Below, piece by piece: positions 1 to 13,083 of a stretch of DNA of 64,000 nt. Under the pieces are notes generated by a model. It had not been told where the DNA came from, ran no database searches, and saw nothing but the letters and a program-made list of their open reading frames with translations. The stretch's first letter is position 1; every line of letters begins with the position of its first letter. Position numbers and translations under genes: made by a program. Source of the stretch: Paguma larvata (lineage: Eukaryota > Chordata > Mammalia > Carnivora > Viverridae); assembly GCA_030068075.1 (NCBI GenBank), contig CM057831.1, positions 8,073,464 through 8,137,463 of the forward strand, in the 5' to 3' direction.

Positions 1-254
1 TTTTCCTTCTTAAAAGAGCAAACGACTAGAAATGACCCAAATATTCAAGACAGGTTTAAATATATTTATGGATATATGGACAAAGCAGCAAAATGTAAAG
101 GGCAAAAAGCTGGGAACTGTCAGAGTCTCCACTTCTCCAAATTATTCCATCAGACTATGCACATCAATTATCCTTTATTTTTATACATAAAGTTCACATC
201 TGTATCCTATCTATTCTAGAAGAGCTAGCGCAGAATAAGAAAGAAAGCACTTAG
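1..254. other. unique AT-rich sequence, nothing recognised
   Basis: This is AT-rich non-coding sequence. I see no splice signals, repeat consensus or open frame that deserves a call. Confidence 0.5.
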
Positions 255-270
255 AAGAAAAATCACAAGG

Positions 271-504
271 CAGGGCCTGGGTGGCTCAGTCACTTAAGCG
301 CCCAACTGCAGCTCAGGTCATGATCTCACGGTTCATGAGTTGGAGCCCTGAGTCAGGCTCTGTGCTGACAGCTCAGAGCCTGGAGCCCGATTTGATTCTC
401 TGTCTCCCTCTCTCTGCCCCTCCCCTGCTGGTGCTCTGTCTCTCTGTCTCTCTCTCTCAAAAATAAATGTTCAAAGAGAGAGAGAGAGAGAGAGAGAGAA
501 AAGA
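271..504 (+). mobile_element. tRNA-Lys-derived carnivore SINE, SINEC_Fc type, full length
   Basis: The 5' end matches the family head (GGCCTGGGTGGCTCAGTC), which carries the tRNA-derived pol III A box. A degenerate B box follows (GAGTTGGAGCCC). The feliform body (CTGACAGCTCAGAGCCTGG), a CT-rich stretch and an AATAAA end come next, and the tail has become a pure AG repeat at 475-499. A 13-bp perfect target-site duplication (AAGAAAAATCACA) lies at 255-267 and 505-517. Open frames across it are chance frames that recur in every plus-strand copy in the window. Confidence 0.95.
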
Positions 505-517
505 AAGAAAAATCACA

Positions 518-3511
518 CGACCTGAGTCTCAGATTCACCTGTACCACCTTTGTGATGTTAGGCAAAACCTTAACCTGGTTTGGCTTTCTCTAAGTCTTTG
601 TTTTTTCTTCTAGAACAAGATTTCAGGAATTTCTTCTGGCATTCTTATTCTATAAAATATCTAGGGAGTAAAGAAGACATCTTTTGCTCGCATCAACCCT
701 AAAACCTATCCCTTAATAAACAGTGTAGGGTCTAGGTAGGACTTTAAAATAAACAAAAGGCTTCGATGGAGTTTTGATAAAATTTAAACGTTGTCCGGAG
801 AGAGCACCCTAAATACTCACCTGCTTCCGAATGCTTATCATGCCAAATTCACTTCTTGGTCTCCTTCTCGCAAGGTGGCTCAAGACGTAAACATGTCCAC
901 ACTCGTGGATCGGCTCAAGCTCCTCTCCACTAATGTGCCCCAGTCTTCCCCCCAGTCTCCTCCTGCTCCCAACCTCCAACCAAACTGCAAGAGCGAAACC
1001 CACCATCACAAGTATGTAAATCCTCCCCAGTCCAATCTCTAGCGCTGATCTCAATTCCAAACTACAACACCACGGCTCTGTTGACAGGACACACTTCTCT
1101 TCCACTCGGTACTTTTCTGAGTCAGTGCAGCCAGGTTTACGTTTCGGTCATCACGTACTCACCCAACACCCTGACTCTCTGAGTTCGGTTTGTCACTAAT
1201 TCCTAATACATCTCCAGTGGCGTCGGAGATTACGACTACAGGGGCCACACACGCACAGAAGGGGTGCCGCTGTCCTCTATCCTTTCATGCACGAGGGACA
1301 TCACTAAGGGACCACACGACGCCTCCCGCTGAACCCAGACACAACTTGACACTCCTGCTCGTCCCGGCCCTCCAGCTCTACGCCCCTGCCAATGCCCATG
1401 GTTGGGGGTATAAGAGGAAACCCAGCCCCCGCCCGTGGGGTCATGTTTTAACCACGCCTTCTCCAGCCACTCTGACACAAATCATTTCTCATACGACAGC
1501 TGGATGAGAGGAAGAACCCTGTATAACTGGACTCTGGTACAAATCTCTCTCTTCCACCCTTTGCACGGTCTCTCTCTCCAGCTCAGTCACCCTCAATTGT
1601 TCCCCATTACCCGTGTGCAGGTAAAAAAAATATGTACGTCCCTTTGTCAGGGGTATAAGAGCCTTACGACTTGGCCCGAATCTTCCTGTCCAGTCTTCCC
1701 ACAATCCTTCAACACAGCTTTTCAGGTATTTCTCAATCTCACGGTCTTTCACCTAACAAAATCTTTGACAAAACCCCAATAAATTAAACTGACACAAACA
1801 TAACCATCTGGGTCGAAATGGGCTCAGTCGGGTCAGCTGCAGTATCCTCTACTCTGGGGCCCCTGGCTCCTCCGCGGGGGCTGAGACGCTCCTGGAGAAG
1901 CGCAGGGAAGGACCGACGGCCACCACGCAGACCACAGCACAGAGGAATTGAAATCCGACGCTAACCAGCACTGGGTTATCAGCTTTTCTGAGACCACAAA
2001 ACCAACCAGGGGCAGAACTAATCAAAAGAGCCCGAACACTTAAAACCAGAGTCCAGCTATACACACAGACCTCCCCCCTCCTCATACATAAATTTAACAT
2101 GATTTTCCTCTGCTCTGAAAATGTCAGTGCTCAGCAAGGGACAGGACGAGGTTAAGGGAATCTGACAGAAAGAACTGGATGGAGCTGAAAGCTGAAGTCC
2201 TGCGAGTTTATCTACACAAGCAACACGAGTTCGCCTGGCATCTTCCCAACTCAGCCCATTGCCCTCCAGCTGCATAATAGCAATAATTTTTTTTAAACAC
2301 CCTCATTCTGTCCTACCACATTGCATAGCGTGGAAGGCCCGGCTGGACGGTGTGTAGGATTTTGTCAAGCTGTCTTTAATCTTTTAGCTCTAACTCCCTT
2401 TCCTAACAACTGAGCCGCCGAGTACTTAAGTTGCTGATGTTTACATCCTGCGTGTTTTATTGTGCGTTTCCAGGAAGCACTTCTGTCGATGGAGGCCAGG
2501 GGCCGGGTGCCATTTTGTCAGAGCCTAACCATGGCGCCCCTGACGCGGCCGGGAACCCTCCTCCTTCCCCTCCCAGATGTTGGAGCGAGCCTTTCTTTAC
2601 TCGATTATTTTTGTTTGCTTTTCAATTCGATGGGTTGTTTTTTTTTTTTTTAATTCTAAGTTAAAAAGGAAATGGACACGCAGCTAACGGTGTCTCTGAA
2701 AACACAAGCTGAAATCCTCTTTGCTAGGTTTTCTGGACATCCTTTCTTGTACCACAGACACCTAACCATTCAGTTAGATCATCTGATGATCGTCACCAGT
2801 GACACCAGACAACCTCTGATAGACCCTTCTGTTCATGTGAATCCTATTTTTTTTTTTAAAGTTGCACCTGCCAGAGATCCTCAGTTTCCAAGCCATACAG
2901 GGCACGTCAGCTGTAGCCCTCCTCAAACATCCACGGGAGGTTTAGCAGTATCCTGAAGGCCTTTTCGTCCCACGTGGACACACCTTGCCCCCTGCTACAT
3001 GGCTTGACTTGTATTCAAAAGTTACGGGCTCAGGGGCTCTGAGTGAATGTCTCGACAGGAGAATTAAGCAAAACAAAATGAGATTAACCTACAGTGTAAA
3101 ATGTTATCATACATTACAAAACCAACTCTAGATAATTTTAGAATTATTGTTAAGAGACATTTCATAAACCTGCTTTTCTGTTAAGTTGACCAGCATTGTT
3201 TTTGGACCTTAACTTACCCCTGGCTTCCCTGGGATAAGCAGATGTCAGGGAGAAGCAGGACTGGGCCAGCCGGAGATGGGCCACCCCCAGAATACATGGG
3301 GTGTCGTGAGGGCCTGCCCCATGCTTCAGTCATTAGCTTTTTGTTTAGTTTGTTGTTAAACTGTGCCAGTTTAGAACAGGGATGGCTACTAGCCCCCAGC
3401 TGCTAACAAACTGTCTGAATTCATTCCTTCTACCCGATCAGATTAAGGATAGCCCGCTAAAGAACAATGCCATGCATTGTCAAGAAAGAAATATCTATTG
3501 CCTTATTTAAA
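518..3511. other. unique non-coding stretch, no gene recognised
   Basis: Three kilobases without an identified repeat. The 800-2600 part has many CpGs and several short open frames on both strands (up to about 115 codons) but no convincing exon. Short T runs occur at about 2639-2651 and 2850-2859. The part at 3200-3420 has an unusual composition (GGGCCAGCCGGAGATGGG) but I match it to no family. Confidence 0.45.
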
Positions 3512-3521
3512 AAGTCAAAGA

Positions 3522-3748
3522 TGGGACGCCTGGGTGGCTCAGTCAGTCAGGCATCTGACTTCAGCTCAGGTCATGATCTCATGGCTCATGAGTCTGAGCC
3601 CTGTGTGGGACTCTGGGCTGACAGCTCAGAGCCTGGAGCCTGCTTCAGATTCTGTGTCTCCCTCTTTCTCTGCCCCTCCCTTGCTCACACTCTTGTCTTT
3701 CTCTCTCTCTCTCTCAAAATAAATAAACATTAAAAAATTTGTTCTTTT
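3522..3748 (+). mobile_element. carnivore tRNA-Lys SINE (SINEC_Fc type)
   Basis: Head GGACGCCTGGGTGGCTCAG, the feliform CTGACAGCTCAGAGCCTGG body, a CT repeat, and AAATAAATAAAC before the tail. The target-site duplication AAGTCAAAGA lies at 3512-3521 and 3749-3758. Confidence 0.95.
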
Positions 3749-6523
3749 AAGTCAAAGACAGAATGAAATGGAGGGTATTGAAACAAAATGAGTGTACAAA
3801 CAGACCTTTTCAACGCAACAGCAATGAACTAGGGCAAGGGTACAGCTGAATAAAACGATCCTCACTGCCAATACGATTACCCAGGAGAGACTGCTATTAA
3901 CGATCTGAACTTCTTTTGCAGTGCCAAGTCGAAGGTCAAGGATTAACCTCAGGGACAGACTTCCTATGCAAAGGATGTTCATCTTACTCGTCACGGGCGG
4001 GTCCCTGGCCCCACACTGCCCCTCTTGCTGTCCACCTCACTCCCCTTCCTCCCCGCCCCGCTCACCCATTCAAGAGCTTCATGAGACCTCCCCAAAGCGG
4101 AGAACAGGTGGTACGCGCCATGCTGTTGTCCCCTCTCCCCTTGGAGTTATTAGCACCTCATGTCACTCAGTCTGGCAGGTCCGTTTTAATACCAGCATCG
4201 CACACGCACACCGCATCCTTGAGAAAGGAGACCATTTCAGACATGTCGGCCAACTATTACTTAGATAATAGAACATTTATTTCATGTCATTTATAAAATT
4301 AAACTTTACCTCTGGGTCTTGAAGAGGCTAATAGTTCAACTTCCCTTTTTGACATGCAAGATGATAAGATTCTCCTGACATGAAAATACGAAAGGGCAAT
4401 TCTCCTAGGCTGCCGAGTACGGCGGGTTGTTTTTGTCAACTATAGAAAAAAGACACGCACGATAAAATATTCAAAACCACACCATGTTTCTCATGTAAAG
4501 AAAATATAACGCCCTCCCTTCACCGCCAGGCGACAACAGTTCCACGTCTCAGTTATATACACCCGAAGTGGATTTGAGAATCATTCATGCCACCAATCCC
4601 GTATCACAGCTCGGCTCTCGCCACCAGTATTGTCCATTACACACCGCTCGAACCCGTTTGAAGAGAAAGGAAAAAAAAAGAGGCTGACAAAGTGGTGCAT
4701 GAAAAAATAAGGTTAATACGATGCCTTGCTTCCTTTTGCACAATTATATGTATTTTTGAGGAGATTCTTCAGGAATGTATTCAAGAAGAACAGAGCATTC
4801 ATTTTCGGAAGTTAATTACATATTATTAAGTTCCAAGGACCATGGGAAATCAGTTCCGGCACTCGGGGTGTGCTTGAGGATGGGGAAAAACAAACCACGC
4901 CAAGATGTATTCGTGAAGGATAAGGTAGGTCATTCTAAAGCCACACGCATCTGTCACGTCTAGGTAAACTCTACCCGAGGAAAGTTGGTAAGAGCGGAAA
5001 AAAGATGACTATTAAAAGTTTTCTAAGTTTGCTAATAAAGATGGTAAATTACTGGGCTGAAATCTTGTCATTCGTTAATCAAATTTAATAGTAATTTCTT
5101 CCTGCAGACACATGCAGAAGACAAATTATCAATTTCTGTAAATCATAATTAGTTCAGAGGCAGATTCCAATTCTCCTAAAGATTAGCTCAGTGTAGTTTA
5201 AATTAAAGGCACTCGGTTACCATACAAATTGTGGCAAACCTTTGCCTTCATGGAGATGCTTGAAATCTCAGGTTATGACCACTTGAAGGTCTGCGGTAAT
5301 AATTCAAAATGCTTTTACTTTGTGATATTCGCCCATGCCAGTTTCCACTGGGCGCGCGGGCAAGAGATTGTGGAGAGAAAGCTCAACACGGTTCTCGCCT
5401 CCTCAGTCTTTTTTCCCCACGTAGGTGGTTTTGCTAGCACCGAGACTCAGGGCCCCTTCCGATCTTTAATTTTCTTTAAGAGTGGATAAGTGCCGTGAGC
5501 AAAACCGCGCGCCACTGCTCTTGAGGTGCTTATTTAAAAAGAAATAAAACATGATTAATTTCAAGTGCTTTACAATTAAAAATATAGGACAGGAGGGTCA
5601 TCCGGGCAATTTAGCGACACCGGGACGGGTCACAGGCCTCTGAAGTTTGAGGAACCCGGGGCTAGGCTCAATGCATGTATTTATTGTCACTGGTAGCATA
5701 TTAGATTATTAAAAGGGACATGGTAATGTGACATTTTACTATTACAAAGGAAACTCAGTACTAAAATTAGAGCATAAATCAGGCAGATATGCTTCCCGAC
5801 ATGCAATCAACTCTGTCTTCCACTCATCTCCCTTTACGCATCAAAGGGTTATATTAAATTTCATTTTGTATTTATTTGTTAACTATATGTGTCGCTCCTT
5901 CCTCAGTTCAACGGGAGCAACAGAAATCTAGCTGCATCCTAGTAACACAGATTAAGCTGAATGCAGATAAAGCAAGGCGATTAGGGTGTCAGAAAAATAT
6001 ACTTTAAAAATCAAGACTAAAATATAAAGCTATTAGTTTTGAATATTTATCCAGATTACATTTCATATGCAAGACTCTCTTCCATAGAGCTCCATTCTTT
6101 ATTGCAGGAAAGTACCTCTACCCATAAAACAGCAAGATCTGTCTTCGAAAAAGAACATGACGACCCAACCAATTCCGTTCCCAAAACAATGGCTAGTTTG
6201 GGGGTGTAAGCGGCAGACAACAGAAAGTAAATCACTGTCATGAAATAATAATTAGCACTGTAAAAATAACCTCCGCGGCCTCCGCTGACTAACGCACAAC
6301 TCCTGTTCGAGCCCATATTTCAAGTCTGAAAGTCACCAAATGAAATTAGCACTTTCATTCCAAAGGCAGATTCTGTTGGTATTTTTTGCCTGGAAGGAAA
6401 GAGAAACCATCTCATACCGTCTCGCTAATCCAAAATAGCAAAAACTTGTCATCTCTGTTGCCTAAAGGGAAAGCTGTTTGAGGGTTTGGCAGAGAAGACC
6501 ACAGCTCAATTCTACGGCCTTCT

Positions 6524-6563
6524 CCCCCCACCCCCACCCCGCTGTTCCAGATCCCCCCACCCG
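6524..6563 (-). other. C-rich tract, possible G-quadruplex on the minus strand
   Basis: Four or more runs of at least three C (CCCCCC A CCCCC A CCCC, then CCCCCC A CCC) fit the usual G-quadruplex pattern on the complementary strand and an i-motif on this one. One loop is longer than seven bases if the distal run is required. There is no promoter evidence nearby. Confidence 0.4.
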
Positions 6564-6805
6564 CAAAGGAATAAATGATGTGTATTTCATCCAGACTGTA
6601 CTTGTCTGTGGAACCGTGGCGCTGGGCAGCTCGGGGGACTGAGATTCCTCAATAATGAGGCCAAGGTCATGTGCCTGACATGCACGTGGATGAAACAGTT
6701 TTAATCTGTTTCATTGCCTCACTAACTCTAAGGCTAGGGATCCCGCCACACACGTCAGAGGGGGATAGAGGAAGTGCCTGAAAATGGTTCATTGGATACC
6801 CAAGC

Positions 6806-6850
6806 ATGGAAGGAAGGGAGGGAAGGAAGAGGGGAAGGAGGAAGGAAGAC
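6806..6850. repeat. GGAA-rich polypurine tract
   Basis: About 45 bases made almost only of A and G, built from GGAAGGAAG-like units. It looks like a degenerate simple repeat. Clustered GGAA cores are also ETS-factor binding motifs, but nothing else suggests regulatory use. Confidence 0.6.
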
Positions 6851-8814
6851 GACCAGGCTGAAAAGGGCCCTGTAAAAATCTTAAAAGCGTGTCGTCTTGG
6901 TGTCAGAGAGCCTATGACCACTATCTTTTTATGGAAAAGGACAACATATTTGGGTCGTACATATTTAAACATCAAACAGGAATACGCAGCGATTAAGAAA
7001 ATGGCTAGCTAGCTAATTTATTCTGAGTCCGTCCTACACTAACTTTCAAAAAATTAACTAAATCTATATAAAATTAAACAATGCTTATGAATTAAACACT
7101 ATATTTCATGCCTTGAAAGAACTCAGCATATTACCAATTAGCATTTTCTTTGTTTTCGATTCAGTGAATTTATATCATCCTTCAACACTGTTTAGTGAAA
7201 GCAAACAAAAACAAGAAAATCACATTATTCTTTCTAAGCCATATAAAAGTGATCTGGAAAGTCACGTTTAAAATCGCTATCATGGATTAGCTTAAGGCAA
7301 TTATTTTACTTGCCGAATTCTTTTACGAGAAGTTAAAAAAAAAAAAATCAAGCTTCTTGCCTAACAAGAAAAATGAAATCCCATTAGTTGTGTCTCCAGT
7401 GGATATTAACATTCCTTTTGTTTAGAAAGGTTAATATCCCCCAAATAAAGGAGCATACAGTGCCTGTTAAAATAATTACATCATGACATTTCAGAAAGGT
7501 TGGCAGATAGACGTGGTTGGAAGCAAAGAAACAAACAAAAGTAAAAGCGAGTACTGTTTAAATTATCCATGACTTCGACAAGAAAGGGAAAGCACTGGAA
7601 ATCCCACCATGTTTGCAATTTCCTGCCGGCTTGTCTGGTCTCTGGTATTTGGCTTTTCTCCCTCTTCTTCAGTATCTTCCCGTCATAGAACCTTAGGAAG
7701 AGGTCCCTTCATGCTCTAAATCAGATGCTCTATTATCTGAAAAGGAAGCTTCAAATCTGACAACAGAAGTATTTCACGACAGACTGGCGGTTGATGGTAT
7801 GAGGGGCCAACACCAAACCCAAGTATTTCACGGCCACTTGGGGGTCCCACGGTGGGACTCAGACAGGATTTGGTGTCATTAGAGAATGGCTTTTCTATCC
7901 TGGACATGTGGTTCTCAAGGCTCAATACCTAGAAGATTGAAATCAGTGCACAATTAAAGGTTTTGAATTCATTCCTACAAGACCTCAAGGAAACACTTCC
8001 AACCTCCCACGAACAAAACATGGCACTCCAATCCTGATGCTCGAAGCAGACAGAAGGAATTCTCCACCTAAGGGAAACAAATTATTAGTCTCTCAAAACT
8101 TCGGCTATAGCAAATTTTTTAAAAATCCAAAATAGGCGCGAGAGTAACATAAAACCTAATTGGCTCTCTCTCTGCTTCTCTAGGGCATGGACACTCCTGT
8201 GCAGCTCCGGGCCAGCGTGTCTTATTCTCCACGGACCTCAGGGAAACAACCAGTGAGACGGGCAAGACAAAGAGGAGGAAAGACCACGGCTTCCCCACCA
8301 CCACTTAAACCATACGAGGCGTCGTCAGTTCATGATAGCTCGGCCTCTGGACGGCGGGTCCAGGAATCTAATTGACCGAGTACTTTAAGAGGCTTTATTA
8401 ATATTCCCCAAAGTCCTAGAATGCTTTACATCAGTAATTCCCCCCGAACACCAATAACCAATTGTACATATGCAGTGATGAAAAGGGCACTGCCTTAAGA
8501 GGCTAAGAAAGAAGCTAATGAAAACAAATACAAGCACCCCCCCCCAAGTTACCACAACAAAATTTCCAAAATAATATAAATTTGCTAAAGAGATTTCCAA
8601 GCAACATCCCAGTGGACGGTCTCGCAGCAAGCCTGTGAACGAAAGCCTGTCCCAGCTCTATGCAAAGAGTAGTCATCCCTACCGTATCGGGCTCCCCAGC
8701 ACTGACTGAGGCTCCCCCCCGAGCCCCATCTCTTGCAAATACACCGCCCTGCACTTCAGAACCCCCACGCACTGCCTGAATGAATGAGCGAATGAATGCT
8801 TCATGTGAAACGTG

Positions 8815-8935
8815 TCTAAAATCGAAACCACTAGCCGCACGCAGCTACTGAGCTTTCGGAATGTGACCGCGATGGTGAAACTCAAGTTTTAATTTTACTA
8901 CTCGGGTTTAAATGTAAACAGCCCACCTGCTGCTA
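8815..8935. mobile_element. degenerate hAT/MER-type DNA transposon remnant
   Basis: ACCACTAGCCGCACGCAGCT ACTGAGC and the following AAGTTTTAATTTTACT recall the mammal-wide non-autonomous element with CACATGTGGCTACTGAGCACTTG. Terminal repeats and target duplications are not visible. A second relative lies at about 24310-24495. The family name is from memory and I do not assign a subfamily. Confidence 0.5.
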
Positions 8936-9377
8936 TGTATACTGAAGTTCAATTCTGTAAGGAACCATTTGTTCAGCTAAAGGAATGCCGGCTCAGTTAT
9001 GTATCTTCTTTGAGAAATCAACTCTCAGTAATTTTCTGTCCGTTCGAAAGCCAAAGGTCGGTACCTACTCAACGCTCCGGACGGGTGATAAGAGTATTGC
9101 GATACACACTGAGGGTTGGGCGACCTGTCAGCTTCATCCCGTCCATATTCCCCTGTGGGTATACGTATGTGGGAGGTGGTGAGGGAGGGCGGGGGCAAGA
9201 GGAGGTATTCTCATAGTCTCCTTCAAAGACATGGTTCTCAATCTTCAGGAAACTTTTCACATAATCCAGTCGACAAGTATCACCGGACATCTACTATGGT
9301 GACGATAAACAGGTACGGGTCTCCAAAACCCCATTCACTATATATACAATGCTTTTATAGGTAGTATGTACCCAATA

Positions 9378-9412
9378 AATGGTGGATAGATGGATGAATG
9401 GATGGACAGGCC
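9378..9412 (+). repeat. short GGAT/GAAT tetranucleotide repeat
   Basis: Imperfect units GGATAGATGGATGAATGGATGGA over about 35 bases. Six or so copies, too degenerate to be highly variable. Confidence 0.7.
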
Positions 9413-9639
9413 AATAGACAAATGCTGAGGTCTTATTCTCCAGAAATTCAGAATCCGGGAAAGACCTAGGAAAACTGCATCATTTCCCCTCACGAACCTG
9501 CTTCGGGTTTCCTTTATCAGTAGCCTCCACTCAAACCAACCGAAAACTTCAAGTCCTCTTTGAACCACGTCGCTTTTGCCTCCTCTGTGTTCCTCAGACC
9601 CTTCTCTCCGCACTCTTGGTCCTCACGGTCTGCCCCCCT

Positions 9640-10055
9640 TTGGGTCCATTTCCTCTGGATCTCTTAACAGACTCAGCGCTGACTGTCTTCTTCCAGTGTT
9701 GCCTCGTTTGGATCCACTTTCCACAAAATTCCCAGGGCGGCCTTCTTAAATGCCAGTCTGAACCGGGCACCCTTCTGGTTAAAACCCTATGGTGGGTTCT
9801 TACTCTTCCTAGATAACAATGCAAATTCTTCATTAAGGTCCACCACCCAGGCCACAATGCCTTGGCCAGCAACAACCTTCATGGCCTCATCTGTCACCTA
9901 CGCTTCTTTGCTTTTGGAAACAACAAACTCCTACAGTGTGCTGTTTATACGTTTTCAGAATTTAATTGTTTTTAAGCCTCTACTATGTATCTCTAGCACT
10001 AAGGACAGTACTTCGTAGGCAACAGGCAATGAAGAGATGCTTACTGAACTAATTA
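9640..10055 (+). mobile_element. L2 LINE 3' region, old and diverged
   Basis: The order of segments follows the 3' part of L2: a stretch like AAAACCCTATGGTGGGTTCTTA, then AAGGTCCACCACCCAGGCCACAATG, then the terminal segment with TATCTCTAGCACTAAGGACAGTACTT and GATGCTTACTGAACTAATT. There is no tail or target duplication, as expected for such an old element. Confidence 0.55.
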
Positions 10056-11077
10056 AAATATAAGAAGAAAAAGAAAATTCAAGACAGAAGTTTGCAAGTT
10101 ATGTTTGCCCGAGTACAAATGGATACGGATTGAAGATAAAAATGAGTCCACACAACTTATTTCTTTCAGGCTAATTGGGAAGAGTGGATTTGGAAGATAT
10201 TCTGAGGGGCATGTGAGCGACAGTAAATTTTAAGAGACTATCACAAACATTGTCAATTATCAGCTCTGGTGGCACAGCAGGAGCAGGGAGAATGGAACTT
10301 CTATCCCATTCTCTCCATGCCATCAGCCCTGGCCCACCGCCTTCCCAGATACCACCCAACTCATCCCCAAGAAAGGAATTTTTTTAACCTATCATGAGAG
10401 CACAGAGTCCATGGCAAATGGGGAGGTGACCAAGTGGGCAGGACCGCTGAGTTCTTAGCACTCTCAAACTCTTTGCTTCTCACTTTCAGTTCTTAGTGTG
10501 GTTGGCCCAAAGGCACTAAGGTCCCAAGATTAAGGTTTAGAACAGATAGAAGAACTGAACGCATCCCTTGGGTTCAAGCCTAAAACCCAGAGTCCGGTCC
10601 AGTTTCTAGGAGAAGTCTGTGCTGTACACTGCAGTCTCGAACGCTGGCCTTGGAGGCCAGCTCTGCTCTTGTCTACACTGGGAAGGGAGGGTGGTTAAGA
10701 GGGGAGAGGTGACTGGCAGGGTACGGCGTGAGCCTTCCTGGGCCCTTGAAGATCTTATTCCAAGTCCTAATAACAAAGAAGAACAAAGGATTCAATTCGT
10801 AAGGACTATGGAATATGCGAAGGGAAACGGGAGAGATAACTAGAAGCCCAGGTTCAGGTGAGCTGGACTACCAACCTAAGTCAATTTCATTCTTCAAGTC
10901 CAAAGCAGCGGTGGGTTTTGTTTATTTTAAACCACAGACACAACAGAAAAAGCTTAGTGTCTAACAGAGCAAATAATTACTAAGTATTTAATCCAGTGGC
11001 AATATCCAAGCTGACCTGGAAGCAAAAAAAAAAAAGTCAGGAAAAACCTTAAGAGGCTATCACCATAATCTAGTGGG
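10056..11077. other. unique stretch, isolated acceptor-like site
   Basis: No repeat was identified. A good acceptor-like string (TTATTTCTTTCAG) ends at 10170, but there is no strong 5' splice site within the next few hundred bases, so I do not call an exon. A short A run occurs at about 11024-11035. Confidence 0.4.
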
Positions 11078-11087
11078 AAGAAAAACT

Positions 11088-11307
11088 TATTTATTTTTTA
11101 AATATAACTTATTGTCAAGTTAGTTAACATACAGTGTATATACATTGTGCTCTTGGCTTCGGGAGTAGATTCCCATGATTCATCGCTTACATACAACACC
11201 CAGTGCCCATCCCAACAGGTGTCCTCCTCAATGCCCACCACCCATTTTCCCCTTCCCCCTGCTTCCCCCATCAACCCTCAGTTTGTTCTCTGTATTTAAG
11301 GAAATTT
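11088..11307 (-). mobile_element. carnivore L1 3' UTR end, truncated insertion
   Basis: The sequence is the reverse complement of the 3' end of carnivore L1: TTATTGTCAAGTTAGTTAAC, TACAACACCCAGTGCCCATC, TGCCCACCACCC and AACCCTCAGTTTGTTCTCTG. The A-rich tail lies at the low-coordinate side. A near-perfect duplication (AAGAAAAACT at 11078-11087, AAGAAAAAACT at 11308-11318) shows a complete, heavily 5'-truncated retrotransposition of about 220 bp. Confidence 0.85.
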
Positions 11308-11439
11308 AAGAAAAAACTATAAAAAATATGGAAGACGGCTGGCTGATAAAAAGATAAAAGAAATTCATCATTCACCGGGATCCACTCTGTGCTGTCATTA
11401 CGTTAGTCATTACTGGAATTATGCTTCTCGATTCCATAC

Positions 11440-11560
11440 ATCCAGCATGATCATTCCGGGTTTCAAATTAAGTTACAAGGCACAGAGAATGTGTAACGTA
11501 CCCAAGGTCACACAGCTGGTAAGAGATAGGCAAGCTCGGATCCGCCTGTGGTCAAGGACC
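11440..11560 (-). mobile_element. MIR SINE fragment
   Basis: Contains the MIR core in reverse orientation: GGCACAGAGAATGTGTAACG followed by CCCAAGGTCACACAGCTGGTAAG and AGGCAAGCTCGGATC. Old, with no visible ends. Confidence 0.85.
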
Positions 11561-12856
11561 AAGCAAGCTCTTTCCACCCCCACGACCCCGATTGCCAAGA
11601 CCGGGAAATCGACTGGACAAAGCAGGGCGAGCACAAGAAATACGAGGAGCTTTCTGAGCCTTGGTGACGGAGCCTTTTAAGTGAGCCAACAATTTCTAAA
11701 GCCAGCCGTGCAGTGGGCCCAAATCAAAGCACCAGAGACACAAATTTGAATGTGACATCATCTCTGCCTTTAAGGAATTTGCAGGTGGCCAGAAAAAAAA
11801 TCACAATATAAAATAACATAAGCCCTAAATACCAACGGGAGGCACAAGATAAAGCAAGTTTATGTGCCTACGAAATTTCCCTGGAAACGGTATGCAGGAC
11901 TACAATAACTGGAAGTTTTCAAGTAGTACTGAAATTACGGATAACCACCTCGGCATCTCCAGAGCGTTCCTTGATATCATTACAAAGAAGGACTCTCCAC
12001 GAATTAGTGATCATTAGCTTAATTATAAGATATCACGCATTCCTTTTATGCATTACCAATACACTGTAGGGAAGATTTCCCCAAACGTCGCTAATGTATC
12101 CACCAATGCCAGTTAGGAGAAATTCTATGTGTGCCCCCTTCCCCTGTAGTTGAACAAAAGCACTCCTATACATCTTACGGAAATTAATTTGCTAGAATGA
12201 CATTAATGCAAATGCCCCAAAACCCAAAACTTTCCACGTTTTCAATCCGAAGCACAGAGATAAGGAAATAATTTCAAAGTCATCTCGAGAGAAATCAAGT
12301 GAGAGAGAAACTACCTAGAAATCAAGAACTGAACAGATTTTGTTCAACTTCGAATCTCGCACGTACGAGCACCCGCACACTCAGGAAACAGGTCGTTCAC
12401 CAAACTGATCTCTTCTACTTTAGGGATTTTTGTAACTCCATTCCTGAGTTCTATAACTTACGTGGGAGGAGCAGTTACTATGCCCATTGTATGAAATAAG
12501 AAACAAGGGCATAGGGTCAACCGACTTGACCCAAATAACCTGTGATTTTGGCAGAGTTGACAAATACCGAAGTATTAATGATTCCGGTACTTCTGAGATC
12601 TCTAGAAGCAAAACCATAGGCAGAAGGAACAAATTCACTTTACCAATGTAGAAAGCGTTTATTCATGGTCCCCAGTTACTTTCAAGACGTAACACAGACC
12701 ACAGGCACGTAACGTGGGCTTGATATATTGTTTTCAAATGAATAAACAGACAAATAGGGGAATGTCAGTGAATGAGGAGTCTGGTGACATCAACTGTAAT
12801 TCCCATTTCCCTACAAGAGATTTTTTTTAATGGGGCTATAAAGCATTCCAAGTTTT

Positions 12857-12894
12857 TGGTGGTTGGTGGTGGTTGGTGGTGGTGGTGGTGGGGT
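12857..12894 (+). repeat. GGT-rich simple repeat
   Basis: GGTGGTTGGTGGTGGTTGG continues as GGTGGTGGTGGGG. Many GG pairs with short loops could form a two-tetrad G-quadruplex; three-G runs are present only at the end. Confidence 0.75.
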
Positions 12895-13056
12895 TTTAAG
12901 TAGCACAGGGAAAGGAACAGTCTACATAAATCCCAATATGGCCTCTAGCTGGTAGTGTATGAGAAATAACGCCACTGTTCGGGAATTAGTTCTACCTAGT
13001 TAAACTCAGAAATTTGGCAGAGTTTTTTTTTTTTTAAGTTTAATGCACTATCATTA

Positions 13057-13083
13057 ACACACACACACACACACACACACACA
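13057..13083 (+). repeat. CA dinucleotide microsatellite
   Basis: About 13 uninterrupted AC units. A run of this length is often polymorphic in mammals. Confidence 0.95.

Larger units (their letters stand above)
3759..8810. other. SINE-free unique stretch, possible conserved non-coding DNA
   Basis: Five kilobases with no SINE, LINE or LTR that I can recognise. Parts are AT-rich with many homeodomain-type TAAT/ATTA cores: nine between about 5030 and 5215, and a similar texture at 7000-7480. A purine-rich GGAA tract sits at 6806-6850 and a C-rich tract at 6524-6563. Open frames are short and unrecognised. Conservation cannot be judged from one sequence. Confidence 0.4.

Noticed and set aside
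281..466. Recurrent short proteins with a common SAQVMIS motif across the window
   Set aside because: They are translations of the tRNA-SINE sequence in one frame, repeated at every plus- or minus-strand copy. They do not form a gene family.
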